64,000 nt of DNA, taken from the NCBI GenBank assembly GCA_002099365.1, contig MSED01000004.1:2046001-2110000 (forward strand), given 5' to 3'. Under the pieces are notes generated by a model that did no database searches, was not told the origin of the DNA, and worked only from the letters and a program-made list of their open reading frames with translations. This DNA comes from Phialophora verrucosa (Eukaryota > Ascomycota > Eurotiomycetes > Chaetothyriales > Herpotrichiellaceae). Shown piece by piece: positions 41,105 to 54,141 of this stretch (positions within the stretch are counted from its first letter, which is position 1; each line of letters opens with the position of its first letter). A program made the translations under genes and the position numbers.

Positions 41105-43968
41105 TTAGATCTTCGATTCTCTCGGTGCTCCCCGTAAGCCTTCCTCACATCCAAGATATCGCAAGACTAGACTACCAGCATCTACATCTCCCTCTTTAAC
41201 CTCAATCGTCTGCTCGTCCCCAGGCACCACATCCAAGCAATTGTCGCTTAACTTGACGCCGTCGTTCTCCTCAACTACCAGCGCTTTGACTGGCTTTTCG
41301 GCCGAGACTCTCAGCCTTTTGCCGGATTTCGCAACAACCAACCCACGATCCTCGAATGAGTGGTACTTCAGAGGCTGTGGCCAGTCAGTGTCGCGGGCAA
41401 TGCAGACTCCGCCAAGCACAATACGAGCAGCAAGTACATGAGGTTCCTCCCTTTCGTTTTGTGTCTCGCCCTCAAGCACAGCGGTAGTCCCATTAGGGAC
41501 AATTTTGCACGTTTTCTTCCATGCTGACTTAATGTCTTTGCCCGTCTTGATGGACACGAATCTTAACTCGACCTGGGCCTCGAACGGTTCGAGCCGGCTG
41601 CTGGCCACCCAGAGCTTCCACCGCGTTGTCTTTGCAGGGCGCGCGTGCATGACACTCCAATCGCGGTACTCGCGCTGCACCCCGACTGCGACGGGTGCAA
41701 GACAGCGTGCGATGGTGTAGAAAGCGGGCTTTTTGCGGAGATAGTAATCCGCCAGTGCCCACGATGTGCAAGGCCAACAGTCATTGATCTGCCAGACGAG
41801 TGCACCGCCGCAGTGTCGGCTCTCCCCGTATTGACGTCGCCAGGGTTTGTAGGCAAAGTACATTGCTTCACTTTGGGAGACTTGGGTTAGGTAAACGAAG
41901 CTCTGAGTCGATATTAGTCGTTGCCTCTTGTTGTATGACCGGGTGCTGGGAGGCTTACCTCTAAGCTCGACACCGGCCGGAAGTTCTCGGCTTGATACAG
42001 GCCAATACGGCGTTCGTGGCCTTCCGCCTTGTTGTGAAAGTCCATGACTGCCGAACGAGGGTGCAAGTCTGCCGGGTTGGATATGAACTCTTTGATCGTC
42101 CGCAATGCCGGGAAGGCTTCGAGGCCGAACTCGCTGTTGAACCGGCCACCAATTCGCTCGTACGCTTGATACTTCTTCTGGCTCCCGTGCCAGACTGTGG
42201 ACCATCAGCGCTGCGCCCCAGACAAGAAGGGTGTACTTTACCATTCCATTGGTGTACGTCTCCGATTGTGAGGTCATTGCATGGCTCGCCTCGCGAAAAA
42301 GGCGACGAAGGCCAGTAAGCGACATTTGGTGCCTCTTCGGCCGCAACGTCTGGCAAGAGCTTCTCGTAGATATACCTCGCTGGGAAGGTTGACTTCAACC
42401 AAGATTGCGGGTCTTTATCGTCTTTGACGTAGTCAAGCTTCCACATCTCCTGCACCTGATAATCCTCGTTGTTACCAGCGTACAGCACAATTGACGGATG
42501 GTGTCGCAGGCGCCGGAGGTTGCATCGAGCTTCTTCCTCAATCGAGGCCAGAATTTCGGGATAGGTAGGATAGCTGGCGCAGGCAAACATGAAGTCTTGC
42601 CAGACCATGATGCCCAACTCGTCACAAATATCGTAGAATTTGTCGTCTTCATAGATGCCACCACCCCAGATCCTACTTCAGTTAGACTGTGATGCAGTTT
42701 GCACTTGGCTCATCTCGTACCTGACCATGTTCTGCCCACCTTCGACTGCGAGCTGGAGCCAGTCCCTATACTTCTGCTCAGTTATTCGAGGCAAGAAGTT
42801 GTCGGCGGGAATCCAGTTTGAACCGCCTGCAAAGACATCAACCCCGTTCACCCTGAAATAGAAGCTTTCGCCAATCTCGTCTTTGTCTTGAACAAGCTCG
42901 GCTCGTCGGATACCAGTCTTCTTGACGACCTCATCCAAGAGCCCGCCATCGTCGTAGAGTTGCGTCCGGATTTGATACAGCGGTTGGGGCCCATAGCCAT
43001 TAGGATACCAGAGCCTCGGATTTTCTTGGCAAGTATTAGCTTTGGATCTTTGCAGCTTCGAATGACCCGAATTTACCGAGAGTGATATCGATTGTACTCA
43101 GGCCATCAGCCCCTACTTGCCCCTCTTGCTCAAAGACAGTCGTCCCATCTTGCGTTACCTCAATCTTTACGCTCTTTGAGCGACCGTCGCTTGAAACGAA
43201 AATCTTGCCCGAAGCAGATTTGTTGTCTTTGCTGAGGTGTATGTCAAACCATACATTTGCAATGCGGGCCTGATATGTTTCGAGCCAAACTGGTCGCCAC
43301 GGTCCAGCAGTCATGAGCACCGGACCCCAATCCCAACCCTGGATGGCACGTCAATGGCTTGAGCATACACTTTGATACACCTCGCTCGCGTCTTACCCAA
43401 TGATATTGTGCCTTACGCACACCGACTCGCCCGTTCTCTCCCGGAATTGACGCCACGCTCTTGAAGCGGTACTCTGGATGCTGTTTCTCGATCTCACGGC
43501 CTTTCAGGAGAGCGGAATCAAAGTCAATCCGCAGCTCGTTGTCGATGTCAGCGTCCAGCAGGTCCGTCACGTCGCATCGATGGGAAAGAAACATGTTCTC
43601 TGACTTGAGAGCACTCCGGCCATTGAGTTTGACGTCTGCAAAGGTATCGAGACCCTCAAAGACAAGCGCGATTCGGGTGCCTCCTCGCACACCCGGTCGT
43701 CTGACAGTGGTTCGGTAGGTCCATTTTCGGTCGGCAACCCACTGGACGTCGAGCTCGTTGAAGCCGATGAACGGATCCGGTATCCTAGCAGTATTAGCGG
43801 GAGCAAATGGGCTGGATTGGGACGCCGCGGGCACCGTTGCGCTGTGATCAGGTCAAGATGCACCACAGATGGTACGCTCCTGACAGGGATCTCATCCTTG
43901 ATTTGAGCATCGGTTTCGAACAGCGTCCATCCGGAGCTCAATGCAGTTCTGTTAAGTTTTTTGGTCAT
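41105..43968 (-). CDS. mndB: Beta-mannosidase, glycoside hydrolase family 2 (intracellular, MndB type)
   Basis: Seven exons: 43968-43835, 43784-43397, 43338-43077, 43024-42721, 42672-42242, 42194-41959, 41902-41105; introns 46-58 bases; 850 residues, as expected for the B-type enzyme. All joins restore motifs, e.g. IPDPFIGFNELDVQW, GWDWGPVL, NPRLWYPNGYG, RIWGGGIYEDD and DVHQWNVWHGS. The acid/base is Glu432 in GNNEDYQ and the nucleophile Glu528 in NSEFGLEAFP. There is no signal peptide, so it should act in the cytosol on imported beta-mannosides, removing terminal mannose (EC 3.2.1.25). It is divergent from a sugar porter across 999 bases, which suggests co-regulated uptake and hydrolysis of mannan-derived oligosaccharides. 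Confidence 0.92.
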
Positions 43969-44967
43969 CTCGACTCCTTCACCAGAACAAAAAGAACCAG
44001 AATATCGAGAGTCGCAATATGCAATCGGCCTGTTGAACTACGGCATGTACACAGCCATAAAGAAAGCGAAGCGACGATTGAAGTGTTGGCTTAAGTAAAT
44101 CTAACTTACCGCTTTGCTCGCCGTCGTCCATCATACGTAATCTCCACCACCAGCGCCGGGTTCATCCCAAGCGCTAGTATGGGAATATCAAATGCCGCAT
44201 TCTGGCATCAATTGCAAATGAAATCTGGACGTGAGCAGGACTCGTCTCACAAGGGGGCCTTGAGCAACGCTAAGACGGAATTTCAAAAGACCGCACGGGC
44301 GTGATTGGCCGCTCCTAGCGTCTTGGCGATATTCTACACTCATTCCCCCGCAAAATTCTGGTTCACCTCCCCCTCCTTGGTCAATGGTTACTCCATTATG
44401 CATGCTCGCTGATGCAACCTTCGTGGCCTCTAGACATGGAGTTACATATCGCCGTATGGTTGCATGTCCCAATTTCCCACAACGTGTGCCTAGGCTGCAA
44501 GCGAGCGGTTTGTGAAGATCCCCTGACGTACGGAAAGATGAAATGCCGTGCTAGCGGCACAACTCCATCGTCTATTCTTGTGGGGATCACAGGTCGAGAA
44601 CCGCGTGGGGTATGGAGCAGCGGAGGTTTGCCATGCGAGTGACAGCGGTGGCTCTCCAGGATATGCTAGCCGTCGAATGGCGCGCCCGACTCGCTCGCAA
44701 AAGCCAAGCCAGGCTTGAAGAATAGTCAAGTCGAACCATCATGTCCCGAGCCAGTCCCAAGTGTCAGACGGGGCTTTGATCCCACGGACGGCGAGGATTG
44801 TGCCTCAGCCACTGACGGACGCATGAGGTTGCACAGAAGATATATAGCTGTTCATTCGAAGCCAATTCTGCGACGGAGAGAACTCTTCTGCACCTGCTAC
44901 AAGCTCTTTGCTTCTTGTCGGTGTCGTTGTTGTCGTCGTCTGCTGAGAAATTTGTCAAATCAACGGT
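43969..44967. promoter_or_regulatory. Shared divergent promoter region of beta-mannosidase and sugar porter
   Basis: 999 bases between the two start codons, no convincing gene inside. A tatata stretch near 44848 lies about 120 bases upstream of the porter ATG. Probable site of common control. Confidence 0.5.
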
Positions 44968-46898
44968 ATGGAGGACCATAAAGGCTCAACCACAGAGCAC
45001 TTTGAGTCTCCTCGCAGAGGATCAACAGGTTCGGGGGTCCTAACAGAAAAGACCATCCATGCCCACAATGCCACGCTCGCGGTCGCGTTGAGCGAGGACA
45101 AGCCCAACCCTTGGAGTAAGGGCTACCTGAGACTCTATGCCATCTGCGCTCTCGTTTATCTATGCTCGACCATGACTGGTAAGACTTCCAGACCAGTCTG
45201 ACGCCTGGACTCAGGTTGACCGTAACAGGATACGACGGCAGTCTGATGGGCTCCATCAACGCGATGAAAAGCTACATCGACTATTACCATCTTCCACCCG
45301 AGGGTAACAGCGGCACCGGCATTGTGTTTGCAATCTTCCAGGTCGGGCAGATGGCAGCCGCTCCGTTCATCTGGCTGTCGGACTGGAAGGGGAGACGACC
45401 TGCCATCTTCGTGGGATGTCTTGGTGTCTGCATGGGATCCATCGTGACAGCCACGTCCCCTACCCTGGGTGGCTTCATTGCTGGCCGCTTTGTGCTGTCC
45501 TTCTTCGGGACTATTGCCCAGAGTGCTGCTCCGCTCTACCTCATCGAACTGGCCCCTCCTCAGTACCGCGGCACCATCGCCGGCATGTACAACACGCTGT
45601 ACTACTTCGTGAGTCTCATGCTCCCGTGCCTCCGCTGGATCGACTTTTGACTTGCTCTGACTGACTGACTGACTGACTGGCTGCATCAGGGTTCCATCCT
45701 CGCGACCGTGACAGTCTACGCATCTAATCTCCACCTGACCGACAACGGCCTCATCGCCTGGCGCCTGGCACTATGGCTTCAGATGATCTGCCCGGGCATC
45801 GTGTGCATTGGGATCTGGTTTTGCCCCGAATCTCCCAGATGGTGAGTAGACACACATACGCACGATGCGCATCCCCACATCACATGCCTCTCGCTAACGC
45901 ATTTCCCACCTTTCAAGGCTCGTCGGCAAAGACCGCATCGACGAAGCCTGCGACATCATAGCCCGCCTGCACGCCAACGGCAACAAGGACCACCGGCTCG
46001 TCAGTCTGCAGGTCGAAGAAATGACGGCCAGCCTGCGCGCCGAGGGCATGTTGACCTTCAGGAAGATGTTCGACCTCCGTGTGCTGGTCAAGTCCCGCGC
46101 CCGGCGCTATCGCCTCGGCCTCAACGTCGCCTTCTCCTGGTTCGGCCAGTTCAGCGGCAACAACATCGCCTCATACTACCTCCCCTACTTGGTCGCGAAC
46201 GTCGGCATCACCGACACAAGCACCCAGCTGCTGCTGAACATCATCTACGCCATTGGCGGCTGGATCCCCGCCGTGATCGGTGCGCGGCTCCACGACGTCG
46301 TCGGCCGCCGCAAGATGATGATGGGCGTCGCCCTTGGCATGGCGGTGTGTCTGTTCATCACGGCCGGGACGGCGGCCGGGTACGTGCAGACCGGGAGCAA
46401 GGCGTCGTCCTCGGCATCGATCGCGTTCATCTATGTCTTCGGCTCGATCTTCGCCCTCGGATACACGTCCATGCAGCCCATCTATCCGGGCGAGGTGCTC
46501 TCCAACGACATGCGCGCCAAGGGCATGGGCGTGCTACAGCTGGTGGGCGGCTGTGCTGGCTTCGTCAACACCTTTGCCGCACCCGTGGCTTTGAATAATG
46601 TAAGTTACTCCCTGGCTCTTGCACCGCCAACCAGCAGCGCAAAACGTCCGGACACTCGTTAACAAAAGTCGTGCAGATCGGCTACTGGTTCTACGTCTTC
46701 TTCGCTTTTTTCGACCTCTTCGAATTCCTCGTCATCTACTTCTTCTTCGTCGAGACCAAGGGCCGCACGCTGGAAGAGCTGGATGAGATCTTCGAGGCCA
46801 AGAACCCTCGCAAGGCAAGCACCATGAAAACCACCCTTAGACAAAGAGTCGTCCGGGAGGAGAGTGGAGCGAGACGAGTCAGTGTCCAGGCCGTTTGA
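44968..46898 (+). CDS. MFS sugar porter (hexose/disaccharide transporter family)
   Basis: Exons 44968-45178, 45229-45608, 45690-45841, 45918-46599, 46677-46898 (introns 50, 81, 76 and 77 bases); 548 residues. Twelve hydrophobic segments. Sugar-porter signatures: GYDGSLMGSINAM (TM1), DWKGRRPAIF, PQYRGTIAGMYNT, CPESPRWLVGKDR (joined across intron 3), NVAFSWFGQFSGNNIASYYLP, and VETKGRTLEELDEIF after TM12. The pattern is of the fungal lactose-permease-like branch. Plasma-membrane proton symport of a sugar or oligosaccharide is expected; next to beta-mannosidase, a mannobiose-like substrate is a reasonable guess. Intron 2 contains a (CTGA)n run. Confidence 0.88.
45656..45679. repeat. (CTGA)n tandem repeat inside an intron of the sugar porter
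   Basis: About five perfect ctga/actg units just upstream of the acceptor at 45689; it repeats the branch-site-like ctgac sequence. Confidence 0.85.
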
Positions 46899-47325
46899 GC
46901 TGACGCCGAAACCACAAGGCGGGACACGCGCCGTGGGGGAGACCTTCGACTGTAGAGTAGAGGTTGACTTGAGCAGTACGTTGGCATGTTGTTTTCCGTC
47001 TGGTTCTTAGCTGGCAAGTGCATACCAGATCAAAATTTCGCTTCGTTTACCATCTTGCGGATGCGTTACTTGGGCTAATGCACGATGATTGTTGAACAAG
47101 AACGGCTTGACCAACCGAGAGACCTCAGGGTTCTTGATGCAGTATCGCCACCAACACCGAGCGACTGTTGGCTGCAGGCTGCGATGGTAGCCCATACTGC
47201 GCTGTGAAGGCACAATAGACTGTAGAGCCGCCGCCTAGAAAAGTACCTCGCTAATTCTAGTGCTTTTCCATCCATAATCATTGTTCGTGAAGCCTTCCAA
47301 GGAGTCATCCGATCACCCCTGTCTT
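46899..47325. other. Convergent intergenic stretch
   Basis: 427 bases between the stops of the sugar porter and the alpha-COP gene; 3' UTRs only, no gene seen. Confidence 0.5.
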
Positions 47326-50300
47326 TCAAAGCCCTTTGACCCAGAGTCTCAACCCACTAGCTGCCGCGCCGACCTCGCACACTTCACAAACCTTGCATAC
47401 ATGACCCTTGTATTGGCTATGATACCTTGCACCATCGAAAGGACATGACACGCTTGGTGTCCCACTGTAGATGGGAGTAAACGAAGCTGCACAGACGTCA
47501 AAGTCTGCAAACTGGTCGTACTCTATATCGATCTTGTCACTGGAACCTGATCGCTCGGCTTGTTGCTTGATTTTCTTGGCCTATTTTCATTAGCATGATC
47601 TTTGACGGGAAGAGGCATATTTACTAACCTGCTCAACCAATTTAGGTGCACCACCGTTGGCGAGGATGCGGTTTGCGAACGACAGGGCACTTGAGAATTG
47701 TTTGTTCGAGAATGCCAATTTCATGGCAGCCATGAGAGCAAGTTGACGATGAGAGACCTCGAGTTTTGGCATGGTGAAATATGCCGACAGCTCAAGTTGT
47801 CGCTTAAGTTGTTCCGCGGAATCGTCACCGGAAGCAGCAAGGTGCCGTCGTTCAAGTTCAATGCTCATTGCAAGAGTGTACTCCATAGATTTCGTGATGA
47901 GTGCCTTAGCTTCATCAACCTGAGCTTGCGAACTGACCACGTTGACGAGCAAAGACCGCAAAAGAGAGCGGAAAGTGACTATGCCATTCTCCAGCTTGTT
48001 CGTCCTCATAGCCGTGTAACCTTCTTGAAGATCTGCGTTCGTCAGTGTCTCGAGGTTCCTGGGGATGATCGGGAGGAATCTTCTGCTGTCTGTCTCGTCA
48101 ACAGTTCTTCGAACGTAGTTGACAATAGGAGGCAACCCTGTATTCGCCGGCAGGAAAGTCCTTGATGCTTGATAGATTTCAAGAAATCGAGACTTTAGAG
48201 GTTCGAAGTGGACAGCGCCTACTTGACGACTCAGCAACTGCATGGCACTGTCGAAGGAGCCCGCGGCGACGTGATCAGCTGCCAAGGGCGAGTTTCGCGA
48301 CCACAGATCTGCTTCTGAGCTACCCGGACCAGCAGCTTCGAGGGGAGCGTCAGGATTGTCGACATTGACGAAGTCGGAGTCATTGCCCGTGGTGTCCAGC
48401 GCAACGTCGTCGCCCATGTCCCACCCGTCGCCTGCATCCGCATCCTCGTCTGCTGCAAGAGCGTCACCGTCTGCGGCGGCAGGTAGATCCTCGCCCAATA
48501 GATCAGGTCCTGCTTCGTCTTCAACGGCCACGCCCACTTCGCCGAGTAGAGCTCTTTCGAAGGACGAGTGCGAGGCCTCTTTGACCGGCCAATTTGCTTT
48601 GAATGTAGGCACGATGGGTTTCGGAGGAGCGAGAGGCTCTCCAGACTCAGGCATCGAGATCTGGTCCTCAGTCAAGCCGGAAAGCTCGAGTATTGATTGG
48701 CATTCTTCTGTTAATCCGTGAGACTTAGCAGTGAGGTACGCCAGAGGATATTGGTCAATCTCTTTGAACATTTGTATCCGACCTTCAACATCGCCGAGAT
48801 ACAGGGCGTTCTGGAATCTGGATACGAAATCTCCACGATGCTCGGCGATTTTCGCCATTCTGCTCAGCTTCTCTTCATCGCCTGTGCAGAGGTAGAGAAA
48901 CGAGAGCTTGTCGAAGTTTCGGAGTTTCTGATACGTCATCTCGACAGTTTGGTGGTTGCCATGGACTAGAGCTTCGGCACCCAGGCGTGTCCAGATCTTT
49001 GGTCTGTCGAGCTCTTTAGCCATCTCCGTAGCCACCTCCAAATTGCCGCATTCGATAGCGAGCTCGAAGCGAGTCTGAGGATCCTGTACGAATTGCAGGG
49101 CAATTTCAGGGTAGCCCTTCTTCTGCAAGTACGAGATGATGCTCTGCCCGACCAGAGTCGACGTCTTGATGATCTGAAGCATCTCATCATAGTTTCGTTT
49201 TACCAGTGCCAACTTGAAGCGGTACTCAGTGGGGTCGATACTTAGGACTTTCGGTTTAGCAGCCCTGTCAAGGCAATAGACATTGCGGCCTTTGACTTTG
49301 ACAAGGTAGACTGTCTGGTCTAGCGTCCTCACGATGCCATTGTCACCATTCAGGAGGGTGTACTTGATGTGGTTGAGTGTTGAGTAGAGGAGGACACCAG
49401 AGTCATCCCAGGTGGCGCTCTTGATTCTGATCGTCTCGTGCAACGTACTGACCTGCTCGAGTGATTTGTTGACGATTGTCACATTATGCTTGCTGAGCAA
49501 AGCAGCATAGAGACCATCATTTGACCAAGAGACATACTTAACTCCAGTAACGCCCAGCTCTGCCAACTGCTTCTTCTGCTGGATGTCATAAAGATAGACG
49601 TTTGTGGCTGTGATGAGGAGCAAGCATCCAGTGCCGCCGTATGTGATGTCGATCGTGCCTGATGGAGTCTTGAAAGACTTGGTGCTGGAGTTGCTGAGAT
49701 CTTTGATGTCAACTAGCTGGGCAGCAGTGTTGAAGGTAGCAAAGCGATTGCGAGCGACGAAAACCGCTGCATTCCCTGAGCCACGCTTGATGTCTGTTGG
49801 ATCCGTAGCTCCGGCAGCGTCGCGGGGCAGCGCAATCAACTCGTAGGTACCATTATCAGCGGGGGAGGTAACAAGGATGGACCGCTCCGCAGGGTTGTAC
49901 GAAAGGGTCCGAGGAGGCATCCAATTGCTGCCGAACTTCCTAAGTGACAGTAACGAGGGTGACTCGACATTCTTGGTGAAGTCGTAGGATCGAACATGCT
50001 TGTCCTTGGTGATGTAGAAAAGCTGGTTCTGGTACACGGAGGAGGCTGGTCGCTCCCGCTCGAGTTTAAACACCATGACACCATTGTCATGACCCGCGGC
50101 AAAGAGGTTGATCTCGGGATGTGCGGCAATGACCCAGAAACGGTCATTCTCACGCTTGAATGACTGTACGGAGGTCCGCTTGTTCAAGTCCCAGACTCGA
50201 ACAGTCTTGTCTTCACCTACCGAAAGGATGAGGTCCTGGTGTGGATGGAACAGACATGCAGAAGCGTTCTGAAAGTGTCCACGACAGGTGTCAACCTCCC

Positions 50301-51208
50301 ATGCTTTCGTCTCACTCATTCTCCACAGCTTGACAAGCCGGTCATCACCAGCGGAGACAATCAATGGCAAAGTCGGATGGAATGCGACCCAGTTGACGCC
50401 TCTGTCGTGTCCTTCCAGAACAAATTTAACGACAGCATCCGTGTTCCCGAACATATCTGCCTGCTGTTGGTTTGTACGCGCCATCTGATCTTCGAAGCTC
50501 ATTGAAGTTGGAGCTGAATGCTTTTTCCGCAATCCCGAAATGTCCCACACTCGGACGGACTGATCTAGTGAGGCAGAGACGATGAGATCTTCTTTGGGGT
50601 GGAACTGCGCACACATAGCATAGTGGTTGTGGCCGGTCATGGTGCAGACTGTGAGTTATGTTAGTGCTGCCAGCGCAGTAACTTCGTTTGAGACATACTC
50701 AGGGATCTATTCTGCCAGTTCCAAATTCGGATTGTCTGATCGTCAGAGGCTGAGAGGATCCATGGCAACTCATGGTGGAAGAAGACGGTCCGGACGTAAT
50801 CAAGATGGCCATTGAGCGTGAAGAGACACCTTCGGGTCTGATACGACCAAACTTTGATCTTGTAGTCGTCTCCTCCTGAAACAAACAGTGGCTGTGTCTT
50901 ATGGAAGTCAATACCGCGGACTGGCCCATCGTGCTCTTCGAATCTATCGATCAATGTTCCCATGCGATAATCCCATAACCTGGCCCTGCAGTCAGTGTAT
51001 GGTCGTCGACAATCTACAACGGAGTACGTACTGGATTGTGCTGCTATGCAAGCTGACAAGGATCCATGGCCGTTTCGGATGGAAGGCCAAACCCTTGGCA
51101 CGGCTGCTCTTGCTCTCAAACTGTGTTCTCAGTCAATATAAGTTGCAGAGGTGAGGGATCGGGGGGATTGGGACATCTTGCCTTGGTGAGCATTGAAGGG
51201 GATGCCAT
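47326..51208 (-). CDS. cop1: Coatomer subunit alpha (alpha-COP, COPI coat)
   Basis: Five exons: 51208-51182, 51120-51032, 50985-50699, 50648-47629, 47580-47326; 1225 residues, the usual length. Exon 1 encodes only MASPSMLTK; its intron starts GC (AG|GCAAG) and ends CAG, a GC-AG intron. Exons 2-4 encode WD40 repeats (GLAFHPKRPWIL, LWDYRMGTLIDRFEEHDGPV, IWNWQNRSLICTMTGHNHY). The middle solenoid and an Ala/Asp-rich linker follow. The Cys-rich C-terminal domain (YDQFADFDVCAASFTPIYSG, VSCPFDGARYHSQYKGHVCKVC) needs the last splice. Alpha-COP is part of the outer COPI coat for Golgi-to-ER transport and binds KKxx-type signals. It is divergent from sec23. Confidence 0.95.
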
Positions 51209-51664
51209 GGTGGCGGGTTCGTGAAATGCTGAGGAAATTGTCAAGTGCAGGACGTGACCATGCTGCACCTCGCAGAGGAGACTCTCCTACCTGTCACAGC
51301 CGAGAAGCCAATGTGTGCAGGTGTATACACATAGGTGGCTCTGGCGAGGGTAGTGGTTAATTGACAATTGTCCGCAGGCGTATCCAGGGAAGGTACGGCG
51401 AGGCTGTCAGTGCGCAAGTGAGGACAGATGTGGGGACTTGGCCATCACCGCAATCCGTCTATTGTCTATCATCACAACTTGCCAGAGTGGCTCTGCGATT
51501 TCCTAGAATTGCGCCTTGCTGGAACTGCTAGGTGGCCAACCCGGAGTTGCCTACAAAGCAAAGCCTGACGAATCTTCTTCCTCCTTCGCTCTCTCCTGCC
51601 TCAGCCTTAACTCACCTCTCACCAGCATGTGTTTGTGAGAGTGCCCGCGACATAATCTTTGAAA
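51209..51664. promoter_or_regulatory. Shared divergent promoter of alpha-COP and sec23
   Basis: 456 bases separate the two ATGs. A CCAAT box is visible at 51308-51312. The last 100 bases before sec23 are CT-rich leader sequence. No other gene fits. Confidence 0.65.
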
Positions 51665-54141
51665 ATGGACCAGGCGCAATACGATGCCATCAAGGACAAC
51701 TGGGGCGAGGTGGAAGACAGAGACGGCGTCAGGCTCAGCTGGAATGTCTTCCCGTCCACGCGCATGGTATGGTGTTTGCCCTTCATGCCTGACGTATCTC
51801 CCGACTAATACTTGTCTGCGCAGGAAGCAAACAGACTGGTTGTCCCTGTGAGCGTCCTGTTGACACCTCTGAAAGTAAGCAACCCGAGTCAACGATTGTC
51901 TCTTGTGCTCACAATTCCCTAGGAGGTTGGCAAACCACCTCTGCTCTACGAGCCTGTGACTTGCAAAGCACCATGTCGAGCTGTTCTAAACCCCTTCGCC
52001 AACGTCGATGTCCGCGCCAAAATATGGATCTGCCCATTCTGCCTACAACGCAACCAGCTACCTCGTCATTATGGAGATATTAGTGCGGAAAACATTCCTC
52101 CTGAAATGCACGCCGGGAATACCACAGTTGAATACAGGCTTGCGCGACCTGCACCTGCTCCACCCATTTTTGTGTACGTGGTCGATACTGCGATCGAGGA
52201 GGATGGCCTGCAAGCACTGAAGGAGACCTTGGTCATGAGTTTGTCATTACTCCCTGCCAATGCACTGGTTGGCTTGGTCACATTCGGAACAAACGTTGCC
52301 GTGCACGAAATCGGCTACACCGAATGCCAGAAGTCATACGTCTTCAGAGGAAGCAAGGACTACGCCGCCAAACAAGTCCAGGAAATGCTTGGACTGGCTG
52401 CTCCAGGACTGAGACCGAATATACCACCTGTCCAAGGACGCCCGCCGCCACCTATGGGGCCTGCTGCTCGGTTCCTTCTTCCCGTCCAGCAGGCCGAATT
52501 TCAGATCACCAACGCCATCGAACAGCTGCAAAAAGACCCTTGGCCAGTAGCGAACGATCGACGGCCACTTCGTTGCACTGGTGTCGCCATGAGCATTGCC
52601 GTCGGCTTGCTTGAGACTTCGTTCCAGAACGCTGGAGCCCGAATTATGCTCTTCGCAGGTGGCCCGGCGACAGAAGGACCGGGTATGGTGGTCGCCCCTG
52701 AACTCCGTGAACCCATCCGGTCGCATCACGATATCGACCGTGATAACGTAAAGTACTTTAAGAAAGCCATGAAATACTACGAGACCCTAGCCAAACGGAC
52801 CGCACACAATGGACACATCATCGATCTCTACGTCGGCTGCCTCGACCAAGTCGGCCTGCTCGAAATGAAGGGATTGGCCAACTCTACTGGTGGACATATG
52901 GTCTTGACCGACAGTTTTACCTCCTCACAGTTCAAGCAGTCCTTCGTCCGCGTGTTTGACAAGGATGAACAAGACCAACTCTATATGGGATTCAATGCCT
53001 CACTCGAGGTTGTGACCACGAAGGAGCTCAAGGTGACTGGTCTGATAGGTCATGCCGTCTCCCAGAACAAAAAGTCCAGCTCTGTGGGCGAAACTGAATG
53101 TGGAATCGGCAACACCTGCCTCTGGAAAATGTGCGGTATTGATCCTACATCCAGTTATGGTATCTATTTTGAGATCGCAAATCAAGGCGGTCCGGCGCCG
53201 ATGCAGCAAGGTCCTCAACGAGGCATGATGCAGTTCTTGACCTACTACCAGCACTCCTCTGGCCAGTATCACCTTCGTGTGACTACTGTTGCTCGCAATT
53301 TGAGCGGCCCAACGGGCGATCAAGCGCTGGCACAGTCTTTTGACCAGGAAGCCGCTGCGGTGCTTATGGCAAGAATTGCAGTCTTCAAAGCGGAGGTTGA
53401 TGATGGACCAGATGTGCTCAGATGGGTCGATCGAATGCTCATTCGGCTATGCTCCCGGTTTGCAGACTACCGAAAAGACGATCCAACATCATTCCGACTA
53501 GACAAGAACTTCACCCTGTATCCACAATTCATGTTCCATCTGCGAAGATCGCAATTCCTTCAGGTTTTCAACAACTCACCTGACGAGACTGCGTTCTATC
53601 GACATGTGCTGAATCACGAATATGTGGGCGATTCGCTGATAATGATCCAACCCACCCTCGACTCTTACGGCCTCGACCAAGAAGGAGGCCAGCCGGTCCT
53701 CCTCGACTCCGCCTCCATCCAACCGCAGACCATCCTTCTTCTCGACACATTCTTCCAAATCCTCATTTTCCACGGTGAAACTATGGCTGAATGGCGCAAA
53801 GCTGGCTATCAGGACCAGGAGGGCTATGAGAATTTCCGCGCCGTGCTCGACGCTCCGAAGGAGGACGCTAGAGAATTGGTACAAGATCGTTTCCCTCTAC
53901 CGCGATTTATCATTTGCGATGCGGGAGGTTCCCAGGCTCGTTTCCTGCTCTCGAAGCTGAACCCATCGACTACTCATGCAACGGGTGGCTACGGAGGCGT
54001 AGCCCAAACTGCCCAGACGATTTTCACGGACGATGTGTCACTGCAGACTTTCATGGATCATCTCATGAAGTAAGTTTTTCCAAGCCTGGATACTGCCCTC
54101 TACTAACCTTATTCAGGCTCGCTGTCTCTGGCTCGAGTTAA
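51665..54141 (+). CDS. sec23: Sec23, COPII coat GTPase-activating subunit
   Basis: Exons 51665-51766, 51824-51874, 51923-54069, 54117-54141 (introns 57, 48 and 47 bases); 774 residues, normal for Sec23. The N-terminus DGVRLSWNVFPSTRMEANRLVVPVSVLLTPLK is diagnostic and is assembled from three exons. The zinc-finger region has CKAPC and CPFC. The trunk (von Willebrand-like) domain starts FVYVVDTAIEEDGLQAL, and the gelsolin-like part ends the protein with LPRFIICDAGGSQARFLLSKLNPS. The last exon is only 25 bases (LAVSGSS). Sec23 with Sec24 forms the inner COPII coat at ER exit sites and stimulates Sar1 GTP hydrolysis. Confidence 0.95.
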
